This document shows, in pieces, positions 55,531 through 64,000 of a stretch of 64,000 nt of DNA; the stretch's first letter is position 1; every line of letters starts with the position of its first letter. Below the pieces are notes generated by a model that was not told the origin of the DNA, did not search any database, and worked only from the letters and a program-made list of their open reading frames with translations. The DNA is from Algoriphagus yeomjeoni (lineage in GTDB: Bacteria; Bacteroidota; Bacteroidia; Cytophagales; Cyclobacteriaceae): assembly GCF_003259505.1 (NCBI RefSeq), contig NZ_QLLK01000004.1, positions 124,001-188,000 on the forward strand, given 5' to 3'. The position numbers and the translations under genes were made by a program.

Positions 55531-56400
55531 TTAGAGCGATTCCCCCCTGACATGATTTTCTATTCCGTAATTAAATTCAGCACCCAGGAGAATAATAAAA
55601 GTGCTGATAAAAAGCCACAGCATGAGAAAGACAACTGCGGAAATCGAACCATAGATTTCACTTAAATTCCAGAAATTACGGATGAAAAATGAAAATCCCC
55701 AGGAAGCCAGAAGCCACAAAGAGGAGGCTAAAACAGCACCGGGAATGACCCACATAAAACCGGGACGCCTTCTTTTAGGCCCAAAATAATAAATCATACT
55801 AATACTCCCCACCAGAATAATTCCCATCACTAGCCACCTCAACCAAGTTATAAGGCTTTCAAGATTATCGGGTAAACCTATTTTCTCAATGATTGCGGGA
55901 AATGCTACAATCAAGGCAGCACTTAAAATGATTAGGATGATAGCACCAAAAGTGAATAATAAGGTAAGTCCGTTGTTTTTTATGATCCCTCTTTTACTTT
56001 CGGTCTCATAGGCAATATTTATTCCCCTAAACAAGAATTTTGTCCCAAGATTGCCAATCCAAATGCCCAGCAGAATTCCCAAAAAAGTACCCCAGCCTAG
56101 AGATTCCCCTTCGGATTTGATAAAATTATCCACCCGATATTGAAGGATTTTATGGGTCTGCTCCGGAATTAAAGAACTGATTTTGGATACCTGTTCCTCA
56201 ATTTGCTGAGGATCCATTACAACTCCATAGATGGAAATGAGAGCCATAATAGCTGGGAAAATGGCTAAAAATCCAAAAAAGCCCACTCCAGCCGAAATAA
56301 TTACCACATTATTTTCGACAATGCGTTCTTTTACTTTTATCAAAATGCTCCTCCATTCAGAGAATGATAATTTAGAAATGGATTGAAGCGTTTTGTTCAT
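55531..56400 (-). CDS. YihY/BrkB family inner-membrane protein
   Basis: 289 aa with six hydrophobic segments (about 33-58, 100-125, 147-172, 190-212, 223-243, 255-280). Typical blocks are NNVVIISAGVGFFGFLAIFPAIMALISIYG near the N-terminus and GSISAVVFLMLWLFISTFIILLGAEFN at the C-terminus. The family was once thought to be RNase BN; its function is unknown. It stands alone, right of the accessory island. Confidence 0.9.
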   Translation of the reverse strand: MNKTLQSISKLSFSEWRSILIKVKERIVENNVVIISAGVGFFGFLAIFPAIMALISIYGVVMDPQQIEEQVSKISSLIPEQTHKILQYRVDNFIKSEGESLGWGTFLGILLGIWIGNLGTKFLFRGINIAYETESKRGIIKNNGLTLLFTFGAIILIILSAALIVAFPAIIEKIGLPDNLESLITWLRWLVMGIILVGSISMIYYFGPKRRRPGFMWVIPGAVLASSLWLLASWGFSFFIRNFWNLSEIYGSISAVVFLMLWLFISTFIILLGAEFNYGIENHVRGESL

Positions 56401-56554
56401 AATTCTAGCTTAGGTGAAATCGTCAAGCAAGATACAGGATGCATTTTTCCTCTCTAAACTTAGTTTTCAATCTCGAACCAACTATTGTAGTATTTTCAAT
56501 CCAACTTTTTCAATATTCTTTCATTCCAATAGCCCTCTATCTTACCTAAGTCGG

Positions 56555-56585
56555 TTGGACAACAATTCATTTTGACCTATTTTTA
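56555..56585 (+). promoter_or_regulatory. Promoter-like element of the double hydrolase gene
   Basis: TTG (56555-56557), 20-nt spacer, TATTTTTA (56578-56585), one base off TAnnTTTG, 25 bp before the ATG. Confidence 0.35.
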
Positions 56586-56609
56586 GCAATAACCTAAACC
56601 TAATAACCT

Positions 56610-58445
56610 ATGCAAAAAACTTTTCTAATTCCGCTACTCCTATGCCTTGGCTTGACTGTCTCTCAAGCCCAACAAGGCACCAAAGAACGAATCAAAGTAC
56701 ATAGTAGGGCGCTGGAGGGAAACCTGATCGGTGATCCTGCAGACCGGGACGTGACAGTTTACCTCCCTCCTTCTTATCAATCCGATCCAGACCGAAGCTT
56801 CCCTGTCCTCTACATGCTTCATGGATTTACCGACACGGATTCCCAGTGGTTTGGATGGGAAGATCATTGGATCAACCTTCAGAATGTGATCGAAAAGTCC
56901 CTCGCCGATGAAGGTTCAAAAGAGATGATTGTCGTGATGCCTAATGCTTTTAACACCTTTAAAGGAAGCATGTATGCAAGTTCGGCTACTATAGGCGACT
57001 GGGAAACCTTTGTCACCCAAGAGCTGGTGACCTACATAGATTCCAAGTACCGAACCCTAGCCAATAAGGCCAGCAGAGGACTTGCCGGACATTCCATGGG
57101 TGGATATGGCACACTCCGTCTGGGTATGAAATATCCTGATGTTTATGCTGCCATCTACGCCCTAAGCCCCTGCTGTATGGATGGCGGAGCATCGACCAAT
57201 CCTGAGATGATCTCAAAATTGGAAAACTTCACTTCGGAACAACTTGATGATGCATCCTTTGGAGAAATTGCAGCCCTTGCTACTTCTGCTGCTTTTGCAC
57301 CAAATCCCCAAAATCCTCCCTTTTATTTGGACCTTCCTGCAAAGGATGGCTCGCCGCGTCAGGATATTATCAATAAGATCATCGCAAGCCGAACGCTCAC
57401 CACGATTGATCAGTATATCCCAAACCTGAAAAGGCTAAAAGCCATAGGAATGGATGCCGGAACAGAAGATAGAGGAATCAGCGCTGCTACCAAAAAGCTG
57501 CATGAGGTACTGGATTCCTACCAGATCGAGCACCTATATGAAAGCTACGAAGGTGACCATTTGAACCGCATCGCGGAACGCATTGAAACCAAAGCCTTGC
57601 CTTTCTTTTCAGAACATCTTGTTTTTCAAAAAAGCACCGTAAGCGAAATTATTGAAAATGGTGGCACAGGTACGTATCCAGCTGTCATGACTTCGGAGAG
57701 CAGTTTGCCCACACATACCATCTTTAGACCTCAAGATATAGAGTCATTTGGCGGAGCACAAAAGCTCCCATTGATAGCATGGGGCAATGGTGCCTGTTTT
57801 GATTCTCCCTGGGAGCATGTCAATTTTCTGAATGAAATAGCTTCTCATGGTTTTCTGGTTGTCGCAATTGGCACGATGCCCAAACAGACTGATACCCGTT
57901 CCAAATCACAAAAACTACTGGATGCCATAGACTGGGCCATTGCACAAAATAATGATCCTAGCAGCCCCTACTATCAAAAGATAGATACGGAGCACATTGC
58001 AGTGAGCGGTATGTCCTGCGGAGGTTTGCAAACTATAGAGGTTGCCGATGATCCTAGAATCACCACGGTTGGCGTATTTAATAGCGGTGTATTGGGGAAT
58101 CCTGGAGGTGGAATGTCTGGAATGCCACAGGTCGGTAAGGAACAGTTGCAAAGAATCAAAGTTCCTACACTCTATTTACTGGGTGGAAAATCAGACATAG
58201 CTTATGGAAATGGTATGGACGATTTTAGTCGTATCAATCATATTCCTGTATTTGTAGGCAATCTGGATGTGGGACATGGGGGCACCTATGCACAGCCACA
58301 TGGTGGAGAATTTGCCCGGGTAGCACTAAATTGGTATCTCTGGCAATTGAAAGGAGATGAGGAAGCAGGAAAGCTTTTCACTGGCGACTCTCCAGCATTA
58401 GCGAAATCAGAAGGATGGGTAATAGAAAAGAAAAACATGGATTAA
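56610..58445 (+). CDS. Secreted fusion of two alpha/beta hydrolases
   Basis: Signal peptide (1-20). Domain 1 (about 25-335) is an esterase-D/feruloyl-esterase-like hydrolase: [18 protein letters not shown], nucleophile GHSMGG (S162), His in YEGDHLNR (about 317). Domain 2 (about 345-605) is a second hydrolase of the polyester-hydrolase/chlorophyllase-like type: IAWGNGACF, nucleophile GMSCGG (S469), acid region GGKSDIAYG, His in [13 protein letters not shown]. Both triads look complete. It may release esterified groups and polymer chains from plant or algal material. A terminator follows at 58483. Confidence 0.82.
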   Translation: MQKTFLIPLLLCLGLTVSQAQQGTKERIKVHSRALEGNLIGDPADRDVTVYLPPSYQSDPDRSFPVLYMLHGFTDTDSQWFGWEDHWINLQNVIEKSLADEGSKEMIVVMPNAFNTFKGSMYASSATIGDWETFVTQELVTYIDSKYRTLANKASRGLAGHSMGGYGTLRLGMKYPDVYAAIYALSPCCMDGGASTNPEMISKLENFTSEQLDDASFGEIAALATSAAFAPNPQNPPFYLDLPAKDGSPRQDIINKIIASRTLTTIDQYIPNLKRLKAIGMDAGTEDRGISAATKKLHEVLDSYQIEHLYESYEGDHLNRIAERIETKALPFFSEHLVFQKSTVSEIIENGGTGTYPAVMTSESSLPTHTIFRPQDIESFGGAQKLPLIAWGNGACFDSPWEHVNFLNEIASHGFLVVAIGTMPKQTDTRSKSQKLLDAIDWAIAQNNDPSSPYYQKIDTEHIAVSGMSCGGLQTIEVADDPRITTVGVFNSGVLGNPGGGMSGMPQVGKEQLQRIKVPTLYLLGGKSDIAYGNGMDDFSRINHIPVFVGNLDVGHGGTYAQPHGGEFARVALNWYLWQLKGDEEAGKLFTGDSPALAKSEGWVIEKKNMD

Positions 58446-58482
58446 GCTAAAGGGAATAGTCAGCTCGGACATAAATAAAACC

Positions 58483-58523
58483 GCCTCCAAAATGTACATA
58501 AGATAGATTTTGGAGGCTTTTTT
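58483..58523 (+). terminator. Terminator of the double hydrolase gene
   Basis: Perfect 10-bp stem GCCTCCAAAA / TTTTGGAGGC with a 15-nt loop and a T run, 37 bp after the stop. Confidence 0.85.
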
Positions 58524-58614
58524 GTGTACTTCGCAATCATGCATTTGCAAAATATTGTCGCAAATGAAAAGTTACTTTTCTACTTTGTTAAGTTTGATTC
58601 GGGAGCTATAGCCT

Positions 58615-58670
58615 AGATTGCCACGTCGAAATCAATTCCCTTCGGTCCTTAATTTATCCTCGCAATGGCG
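58615..58670. repeat. Reverse copy of the CGTCATTGCGAGG repeat
   Basis: GATTGCCACGTCG and CTCGCAATGGCG arms separated by about 30 bp of other sequence, including a TTCCCTTCGG stretch. Related to 41391-41423. Confidence 0.5.
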
Positions 58671-58727
58671 TTCTAATCCATAACTTTTTAAATCTCTAAT
58701 CCCCTTTCTCAAATCCCTCAAACCTAT

Positions 58728-59222
58728 TTACCATCCCCAAGTTCCTGGAGCTCCTTTGAATGGTCCTACAATGTCACTAGTGATCCAGCCACCATAAAAA
58801 TCTCCCTCTTGGGCCTGGATTTTTTCTTCATTTACATAACAAGCATCCATTAGATGGGCGTAGATGGAAATGGTATTTTTGAGTTGAGGATATGCCTTAT
58901 TAGGATTGAGATAGCCCCAAGCCGCCCGAGAAGCAGTTTTGGCCCCTACTTGTATATCGTAATAATTGGCAGTGCCTTTCCACTCACAATAGGTAGAACC
59001 TTGAACAGGAATCAAAACTCCTTCTTTGAAAGCATCTAGAGGTATGTAATACGTGGGAGGATGGCTGGTTTCCAGCATTCGAAAGGAGTTATTCGTATCA
59101 ACAATGATTTCACCATTAAACACAATACGGAGGTGTTTTTTGCAAGATTCAAGTTTTGGAGGACGTGGATAGTCCCAAACTGATTCTTGCCCTTCTTTGG
59201 GTTTTATAGGCTTGGTCGACAT
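58728..59222 (-). CDS. DUF427 domain protein
   Basis: 164 aa, single DUF427 domain: VWDYPRPPKLESCKKHLRIVFNG, SHPPTYYIPLDAF, STYCEWKGTANYYDI and AWGYLNPNKAYPQLKNTISIY. The family is small, beta-rich and cytosolic; its biochemical role is not settled. Complete and alone, with the terminator and repeat DNA on its 3' side. Confidence 0.9.
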   Translation of the reverse strand: MSTKPIKPKEGQESVWDYPRPPKLESCKKHLRIVFNGEIIVDTNNSFRMLETSHPPTYYIPLDAFKEGVLIPVQGSTYCEWKGTANYYDIQVGAKTASRAAWGYLNPNKAYPQLKNTISIYAHLMDACYVNEEKIQAQEGDFYGGWITSDIVGPFKGAPGTWGW

Positions 59223-60433
59223 GTCATTTTAACCAAACTCCCCCACTTTTGTTATGGGTTTTCTATACCATAAGCCCCAAAAGGATAAATCAATAGAATT
59301 CATTTCCAGAAAATAACTTTGTGCAGGAGGGGTAATATTTGGTCACACTTTAACCATGGGTTGCACCCATGGCTATTAATAGCTTGACTACTTCGTAGTC
59401 ATTCACTAAACTACTACAGTTCATCTACTACACCACTAACTATGTAATCCCGTAAAAGCAATTACCTAATTCATTTACTACAATCTTCTGTAGTGTTGGC
59501 GTGATGGGATGTCGTGGCCCTGTCCGCATCCTGGCTCTTCGATATAAATGCCCATAGGTACTTTATTTAACGCTCAGCCCTCTTTTTGCGTCAAAGCCAA
59601 TCCTGATTTTTTTAGGGGCAAAAGGAAGAAGTAAAAAGAAGATTGGATTGAAAGAAATGACAATATGTATATCTGCTTTGTTACCAGTAAATAGATAAAA
59701 GCGACTTAATAGATGGTATACTCTAGCTTTGAGGCCGCTTCGGTCTTCGGTCATTCCCGCCTGCAGTTCGGGCAGGGGTCTTGCAGCCAACCAAGGAAAG
59801 AATATAAGGTGACTGGCATCATTGCGGATAATCATAAATGACAATAATACGAGGGATTAATGTCCATTAAATCTCTTAATACTTTTCTATAATTATTTTT
59901 AGAAACCTCGTAAAATTCTAAGGTTAGACTCTACCTCATCTACAAGAACTTTACTGCTATTTGGCAGTAGGATTAAGACTAATTATTTCCAATTATCTGA
60001 AGCCCAAAGAGATAATTATGAGGTCGAATTGGCTCATATAGTTTTATAGCATTTATCGCCTGCACATTCCTGATTCGTGCTATATTCCCCAAATAATACC
60101 ATCTCGAGAAAAATATTTTGTGAGGGTTTAAATTTATAAACTCACTTTTTTGGACTTTCAATCCCAACTTATGATTTTCATGAAGTCCTATCATTTATTT
60201 CAAAATTTCCTTTTGAATTTCAACTGTATTATACTAGTTTTCAAAGCTTTATTCTTTTTCTGCAAGACATAAATTAGAAAAGTGCTAAGGAAAAGGAAGT
60301 TAAAAAAGTCACTTGAACTACCATTAATATCTATGCTCAGGTGCCTGTTTGCAATCAGTTTCTAGTCATTTCAAATCAGTGTTTGGACAGTTTATTACCC
60401 ATCCTCCAGCGCTAACTTAAAAAGAAGAATTAT
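59223..60433. other. Gene-free region with repeat copy 5
   Basis: 59296-59548 is a diverged copy 5 of the long repeat with the intact palindrome CCATGGGT-TGC-ACCCATGG. A CCTGCAGTTCGGGCAGG palindrome lies near 59760. From 59850 to 60433 the DNA is AT-rich with no recognised feature; open frames there lack protein-like composition. Confidence 0.6.
59296..59548. repeat. Long dispersed repeat, diverged copy 5
   Basis: TTCATTTCCAGAAAATAAC..GCAGGAGGGG head, intact CCATGGGTTGCACCCATGG, CTATTAATAGCTTGACTACTTCG, and a diverged GC-rich block (GATGGGATGTCGTGGCCC). Confidence 0.65.
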
Positions 60434-61051
60434 ATGAAATTAGGAATCCTTGGAGGAACTAGCCTAGCCAAATCCCTGGGCAAAAAATACATAGATGCAG
60501 GACTTTCTGTCGTATTTGGTGTCCGCACAGATTTTAATATTGATGAAGCCGAATGGAAGGTTCTCAACCGTTTCTATGATAGACTTTGCCCTTTCCAATC
60601 TGCTATCATACAATCGGAGATAGTTTTGATTTGCTGTGAAAATGAGCATTTGGCACAAGTTTGCCAGGAACTAAAAGAAGTGGATCTGGAAGACAAGATT
60701 ATAATCGATTGTACCAACGGCGATTATGATAAAAAGCTGAGCACTGGGAATACACAGTTGATTCGCAGGTCAGCTCCAAAAGCTATAATTTTCAAAGCTT
60801 TCAATAACCTTGGACTTGATTATCCAAATTCCGATGTGCTGGGAATAGTGAAGGAAACCTACTTTTGCGGAGATTCAAACTTGGAAAAAATCCGGATAAA
60901 AAGATTAATCGAGTTAATAGGCTTTAAAGCCATAGATGCAGGTAAAATGAAAAATGCAACTCTACTGGAAGCATTTTATCATTTAAGCCGAGAGATCACT
61001 TGGAACAAGAAAGAAGAGTCTAATTATCATTTTAAACTGATTTCAGTATAA
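60434..61051 (+). CDS. NAD(P)-binding F420-reductase-like oxidoreductase
   Basis: 205 aa. N-terminal Rossmann motif GILGGTSLAKSLGKKYIDAGLSV, then IVLICCENEHLAQVCQEL and IIIDCTNGDYDK, FKAFNNLG, which is the layout of NADPH-dependent F420 reductase-like proteins (F420_oxidored). Bacteroidota generally lack F420, so another substrate is likely. The C-terminal part is short. The gene stands alone in an AT-rich, gene-poor stretch. Confidence 0.8.
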   Translation: MKLGILGGTSLAKSLGKKYIDAGLSVVFGVRTDFNIDEAEWKVLNRFYDRLCPFQSAIIQSEIVLICCENEHLAQVCQELKEVDLEDKIIIDCTNGDYDKKLSTGNTQLIRRSAPKAIIFKAFNNLGLDYPNSDVLGIVKETYFCGDSNLEKIRIKRLIELIGFKAIDAGKMKNATLLEAFYHLSREITWNKKEESNYHFKLISV

Positions 61052-61665
61052 TTATTTGGTTTATAGGCATTGAAAAGGCAGCAACACCAACATGCGCTAA
61101 ACTTAACGGCACAAAGGAACCTTACTAACAAATTTTCTCTTCAGTCTTATAAATTGAGATCAAGTCAGAACACAGGAATTATTATCAGCTGTTTTGCTTA
61201 AGCTATACTTGCCATCCACTTTCAGCAATCTGGCAGCTAGATTTCACATCTAATTTCTGTCGAAAGGGATAATTTTTTGATATTAATAGGTAGAGGTGTA
61301 TTCAGTTTTCAAAAAAAATGTGGCAACAAGAACTGACTAAATTAAACCATCAACCTTAAGATTTGATTGAGTCCTTCAAGCCCAACCTCAATTTTGGGGA
61401 CGCTTAATGTCGCCTCAATCTAGGGTATCTCTCTTCCTTTCAATCAGAAATTCACTTAGTCTTATACCTGAAAATGCTGCTAAAAAATCAAGCCTATACC
61501 CCTTAATTTCTCTGATTACAAAAAACGTATTCAAAGCAATTTTAAATTCTTTTTAGGTCTTTTTCACGATTAGTGTCTGATTTACTATACAATTCAAGGG
61601 CTAGAATAATATAAATAAGCATAATTCAGTCACTTTTTAAATCAAAACAGGAAGAAATTCATTAA

Positions 61666-61878
61666 TTAAAAAAAGAAATTAGTGAAGTATTTAATGAGCA
61701 GGCTTTGAAAGTAGAGAATTTGAGAAAAGCAATCTTACTTCTGAGCACCAAAGTTTGAATTGATTTGAATATGATTATTCCAATTGCATTGAATCAAAAA
61801 TTGAAGGAATTTAATCAATTGATAAAGGAAATCTTTTCAATTCTAAGTCCAGACCATAGTGACTTGAAGCTGATATAG
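61666..61878 (+). pseudogene. Possible decayed short coding frame
   Basis: One frame reads about 30 helical codons (KKEISEVFNEQALKVENLRK and on), a TGA at 61756-61758, then 39 more (LNQKLKEFNQLIKEIFSILS) to TAG. Composition is protein-like, but no family is recognised. Confidence 0.25.
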
Positions 61879-62183
61879 TTTTAAAGAGTTCGAAAAGTTT
61901 GATTCCTGAATTTTGCTAGATGAAAGCAGAAAAATCTAGTATGTCTTCTTCTCACTTTATGGGAAAAAGTAATTTGAAACACTGTAAAAAGTATACGTAA
62001 TTTAGAACAAGAGTCTTTATTAATTCAGTTTGGAAATCTAATTTTTTTTACCCCAACTAGTAATTAATAGAAACTGTAATAAAAGCTGAAAAATGGCCAA
62101 TCTGGCCAAAAAATTATTAAGTAAACAGGCTATCTTAAAAGTAAATTTTAAATAGTTTGAGATTGGGTTCAAGTATATCAAGA

Positions 62184-62212
62184 GGTAGTAGAAAGTTCTA
62201 CTACCCCTTTTT
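62184..62212 (+). terminator. Orphan terminator-like hairpin
   Basis: GGTAGTAG-AAAGTT-CTACTACC followed by CCTTTTT, with no intact gene upstream for about 1.1 kb. Confidence 0.5.
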
Positions 62213-62404
62213 CCATTAGTTGTATTAATTTCTTTCCGTGCACTCTATTTATTCTAATAGAGGGTGAAAGTTACAGCCAAAAAAAATCCCACCATAGTAC
62301 TGTTAGGAAGTAAACATCATTGCATATTTTATCTCAAAATATGTATTGTAAGGTTATATCCTACGTATTGTAAACCCAGAATTAACATAAACCCTAAAAT
62401 AATC

Positions 62405-63253
62405 ATGTTTAAAAAAAGACTGGAACTGACCCTACTCTTGCTGCTATTATTTTCTATTATTTCAATAGCCCAAGGCCCTAAAAAAGATTCTAATCTAACC
62501 TCTGAGTATGAGGCTATTTCTATTAAAAGAGATATTGTTTATCGTGAGGGAGAGAGTAATGCGTGGAAGCTGGACTTGGCTACACCAAATGATCAAGGAT
62601 CCGCCTTACGCCCAGCTCTTGTGATAGTGCATGGAGGAGGATGGTCCATGGGCTCTAAGTCTGTGGATGTTTATCAAAATATGATGGTTGATTACGCAGA
62701 GAAAGGATATGTAACGATCAATGTTGAATACAGATTAACAGGTGAAGCTGGCTTTCCTGCCTGTATTGAAGATGTTAAAAATGCGGTTCGTTGGCTACGC
62801 GCACATGCCGAGGAATTACATGTAGATCCTGAAAGAATTGGAACCTATGGTCACTCAGCTGGGGCACATTTAGCTTTGATGCTTGGCATGACTTCAGAAT
62901 TAGCGGAACTAGAAGGTAATGGAAGTTATCAAGAATATTCCAGCCATGTAAATGCAGTCGCTGCAGGCTCTCCTCCTACTGAGTTGGGTCGTGAGACTCC
63001 AATGTCCAAGCCAATTTGGTGGCCAATAGGATATATTTCCGCAGACCATCCTCCAATGCTTCTAATTCAAGGAACAGAAGATCCGGTGGTAAAGCCAGTC
63101 CTTACGCGAGATTTTGTAACGAAGATGAAGAATGCAGGTGCGGAAATAGAATATATAGAGGTAAGTGGTGGTCATGATGTGGCATATTCAAGCCAACTCG
63201 AGGTGACCGATCCCGCAATCGAAAAGTTTTTTGGCAAACACCTGAAGCCATAA
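62405..63253 (+). CDS. Secreted alpha/beta hydrolase (carboxylesterase/BD-FAE-like)
   Basis: Start taken at ATG 62405, giving a signal peptide MFKKRLELTLLLLLLFSIIS; a GTG 47 codons upstream is open but would bury it. 282 aa. Oxyanion HGGGW at about 76-80, nucleophile GHSAG with S about 151, acid GTEDPVV, and His in GGHDVAYSS. This is the esterase/lipase type often used to remove acetyl or feruloyl groups from plant polysaccharides. It lies about 200 bp upstream of a GH43 gene, supporting a glycan role. Confidence 0.87.
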   Translation: MFKKRLELTLLLLLLFSIISIAQGPKKDSNLTSEYEAISIKRDIVYREGESNAWKLDLATPNDQGSALRPALVIVHGGGWSMGSKSVDVYQNMMVDYAEKGYVTINVEYRLTGEAGFPACIEDVKNAVRWLRAHAEELHVDPERIGTYGHSAGAHLALMLGMTSELAELEGNGSYQEYSSHVNAVAAGSPPTELGRETPMSKPIWWPIGYISADHPPMLLIQGTEDPVVKPVLTRDFVTKMKNAGAEIEYIEVSGGHDVAYSSQLEVTDPAIEKFFGKHLKP

Positions 63254-63452
63254 ACCTAGAAATTCAAGAAGAAACTGTAAACTCAAAACACCAAAGCACT
63301 TCTGATTTATTCAGTATCATAAATAAGTTTTGGTTCAGTTCATCTCTGAATATTGACTTTGAAAACTACATTTCCATTTCGTTGACATATTAATATTCAG
63401 ATGGTTAAAATTATTATTTCCTCTGTTTATGCTACATAAAAATCTTACCCAA

Positions 63453-64000
63453 ATGACTATTCCTAATCAAACAAAACTTAAACTAGCTCATTATACAGCT
63501 GCTTTTTTTATTGCCTACCTGCTTTTTGCCACAGGACTTATGGCCCAACGTGTTCAAGATGATAGCAAAGGATTAATTGTTCACGATCCGGTGATGATGA
63601 AGCAGGATAGTTTATACTACCTTTTTATGACTCACGGTGGAGTGGCCAAGAGTAGTGATTTAGAAAATTGGACCAGAATAGAACCACTTCCTAGAAATCT
63701 GGAATGGGTGACTAATGATATTGTTCCAGGTTATAGAGGAGGTTTCTGGGCTCCAGACATTCAATTTTACAATGGCCTATATTACCTCTATTATTCACCT
63801 TCTGCCTTTGGGAAAAACACCTCTGCAATTGGCGTCATGACAAACAAGACCCTGGATCAAACAAGCTCCGATTATAAATGGGAGGATCAGGGTATGATCT
63901 TACAATCGGTTCCAGGAAGAGACTATTGGAATGCGATTGACGCAAATGTGATTTTTGTCGAAGAGGAAACAGGTACAACTACAGGCTGGTTGTCCTTCGG
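63453..64000 (+). CDS. GH43 family glycosidase (arabinosidase-like), 3' part outside window
   Basis: Starts at ATG 63453 (63429 in frame is also possible). N-terminus MTIPNQTKLKLAHYTAAFFI then LLFATGLMAQ is a signal peptide. VHDPVMMKQDSLYYLF carries the catalytic-base Asp of GH43 beta-propellers. GFWAPDIQFYNGLYYLYYSP and NAIDANVIFVEEETG are typical of arabinan endo-1,5-alpha-L-arabinosidase-like members. About 182 codons are visible. With the esterase upstream it probably opens a polysaccharide-utilisation locus to the right. Confidence 0.87.
   Translation, partial: MTIPNQTKLKLAHYTAAFFIAYLLFATGLMAQRVQDDSKGLIVHDPVMMKQDSLYYLFMTHGGVAKSSDLENWTRIEPLPRNLEWVTNDIVPGYRGGFWAPDIQFYNGLYYLYYSPSAFGKNTSAIGVMTNKTLDQTSSDYKWEDQGMILQSVPGRDYWNAIDANVIFVEEETGTTTGWLSF

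Larger units (their letters stand above)
61052..62404. other. AT-rich gene-poor region
   Basis: 1.35 kb. A possible decayed frame is at 61666-61878, and an orphan terminator-like hairpin is at 62184-62212. Elsewhere nothing is recognised. The open codons before 62405 in the esterase frame do not look coding. Confidence 0.5.

Noticed and set aside
59563-59844. 93-codon minus-strand frame
   Set aside because: Made of repeat-derived and palindromic DNA; no family resemblance and no neighbour on its strand.
59979-60194. 71-codon minus-strand frame
   Set aside because: Isolated in AT-rich DNA without promoter-like element or recognisable domain; support is too weak to call a gene.
62264-62404. 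N-terminal extension of the esterase from a GTG start
   Set aside because: It would place a typical signal peptide 47 residues inside the protein; the ATG at 62405 fits far better.

Overview
The window is a Bacteroidota chromosome segment, most likely from the Cytophagales/Cyclobacteriaceae (Algoriphagus-like). The support is a bacillithiol deacetylase, a short primary sigma factor without region 1.1, CarboxypepD_reg/DUF5686 and 6-bladed beta-propeller envelope proteins, TlpA-like lipoproteins, promoter elements of the Bacteroidota TTG / TAnnTTTG type, AT-rich DNA and no obvious Shine-Dalgarno sequences. No RNA or marker gene fixes the genus, so that placement is inference.

Layout. 1-33.5 kb is core genome, mostly on the minus strand: yqgE/pdxH, bshB1, an M23 peptidase, trxB, rpoD, pnp, rpsO, an LptF-like permease, an Nramp-like transporter, a TlpA-like lipoprotein pair, the thrS-infC-rpmI-rplT operon, envelope proteins, lhgO, a glutamate-synthase-like enzyme, a YheT hydrolase, an HI0933-like flavoprotein, a HerA-like ATPase and dapD. 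A tRNA-Met(CAT) near 10.1 kb sits between two decayed copies of itself. At about 33.5 kb gene orientation switches to plus. The switch lies in a 314-bp gap with four DnaA-box-like 9-mers and very AT-rich DNA, so this is a candidate replication origin. Right of it lies a five-gene metal uptake operon: a DtxR-family repressor, a TroA-like binding protein, an ATPase, a permease fused to a DtxR-like domain, and a second permease. A thioredoxin-like protein and mnmE follow.

40.3-55.5 kb is an accessory island. It begins with a small-protein/zeta-toxin pair and continues with a type I restriction-modification locus (hsdM, hsdS, KAP-like NTPase, broken RhuM, short HsdS-like tail, 92-aa protein, REP-associated Y1 transposase, hsdR). 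hsdM carries an in-frame short-repeat insertion, and the transposase gene contains REP-like palindromes in its own coding sequence. Next come small unknown genes (DUF6266-like, two short proteins, an XRE regulator) bracketed by two near-identical copies of a roughly 400-bp non-coding repeat, further copies of which lie up to 59.5 kb. The last part (55.5-64 kb) holds a BrkB-like membrane protein, a double alpha/beta-hydrolase, a DUF427 protein, an F420-reductase-like oxidoreductase, long gene-poor AT-rich stretches, a secreted esterase and the start of a GH43 glycosidase that probably opens a glycan-utilisation locus.

Metal uptake and the thrS-infC operon are clear functional units. The R-M locus appears complete for HsdR, HsdM and HsdS but shows several scars of mobile repeats.
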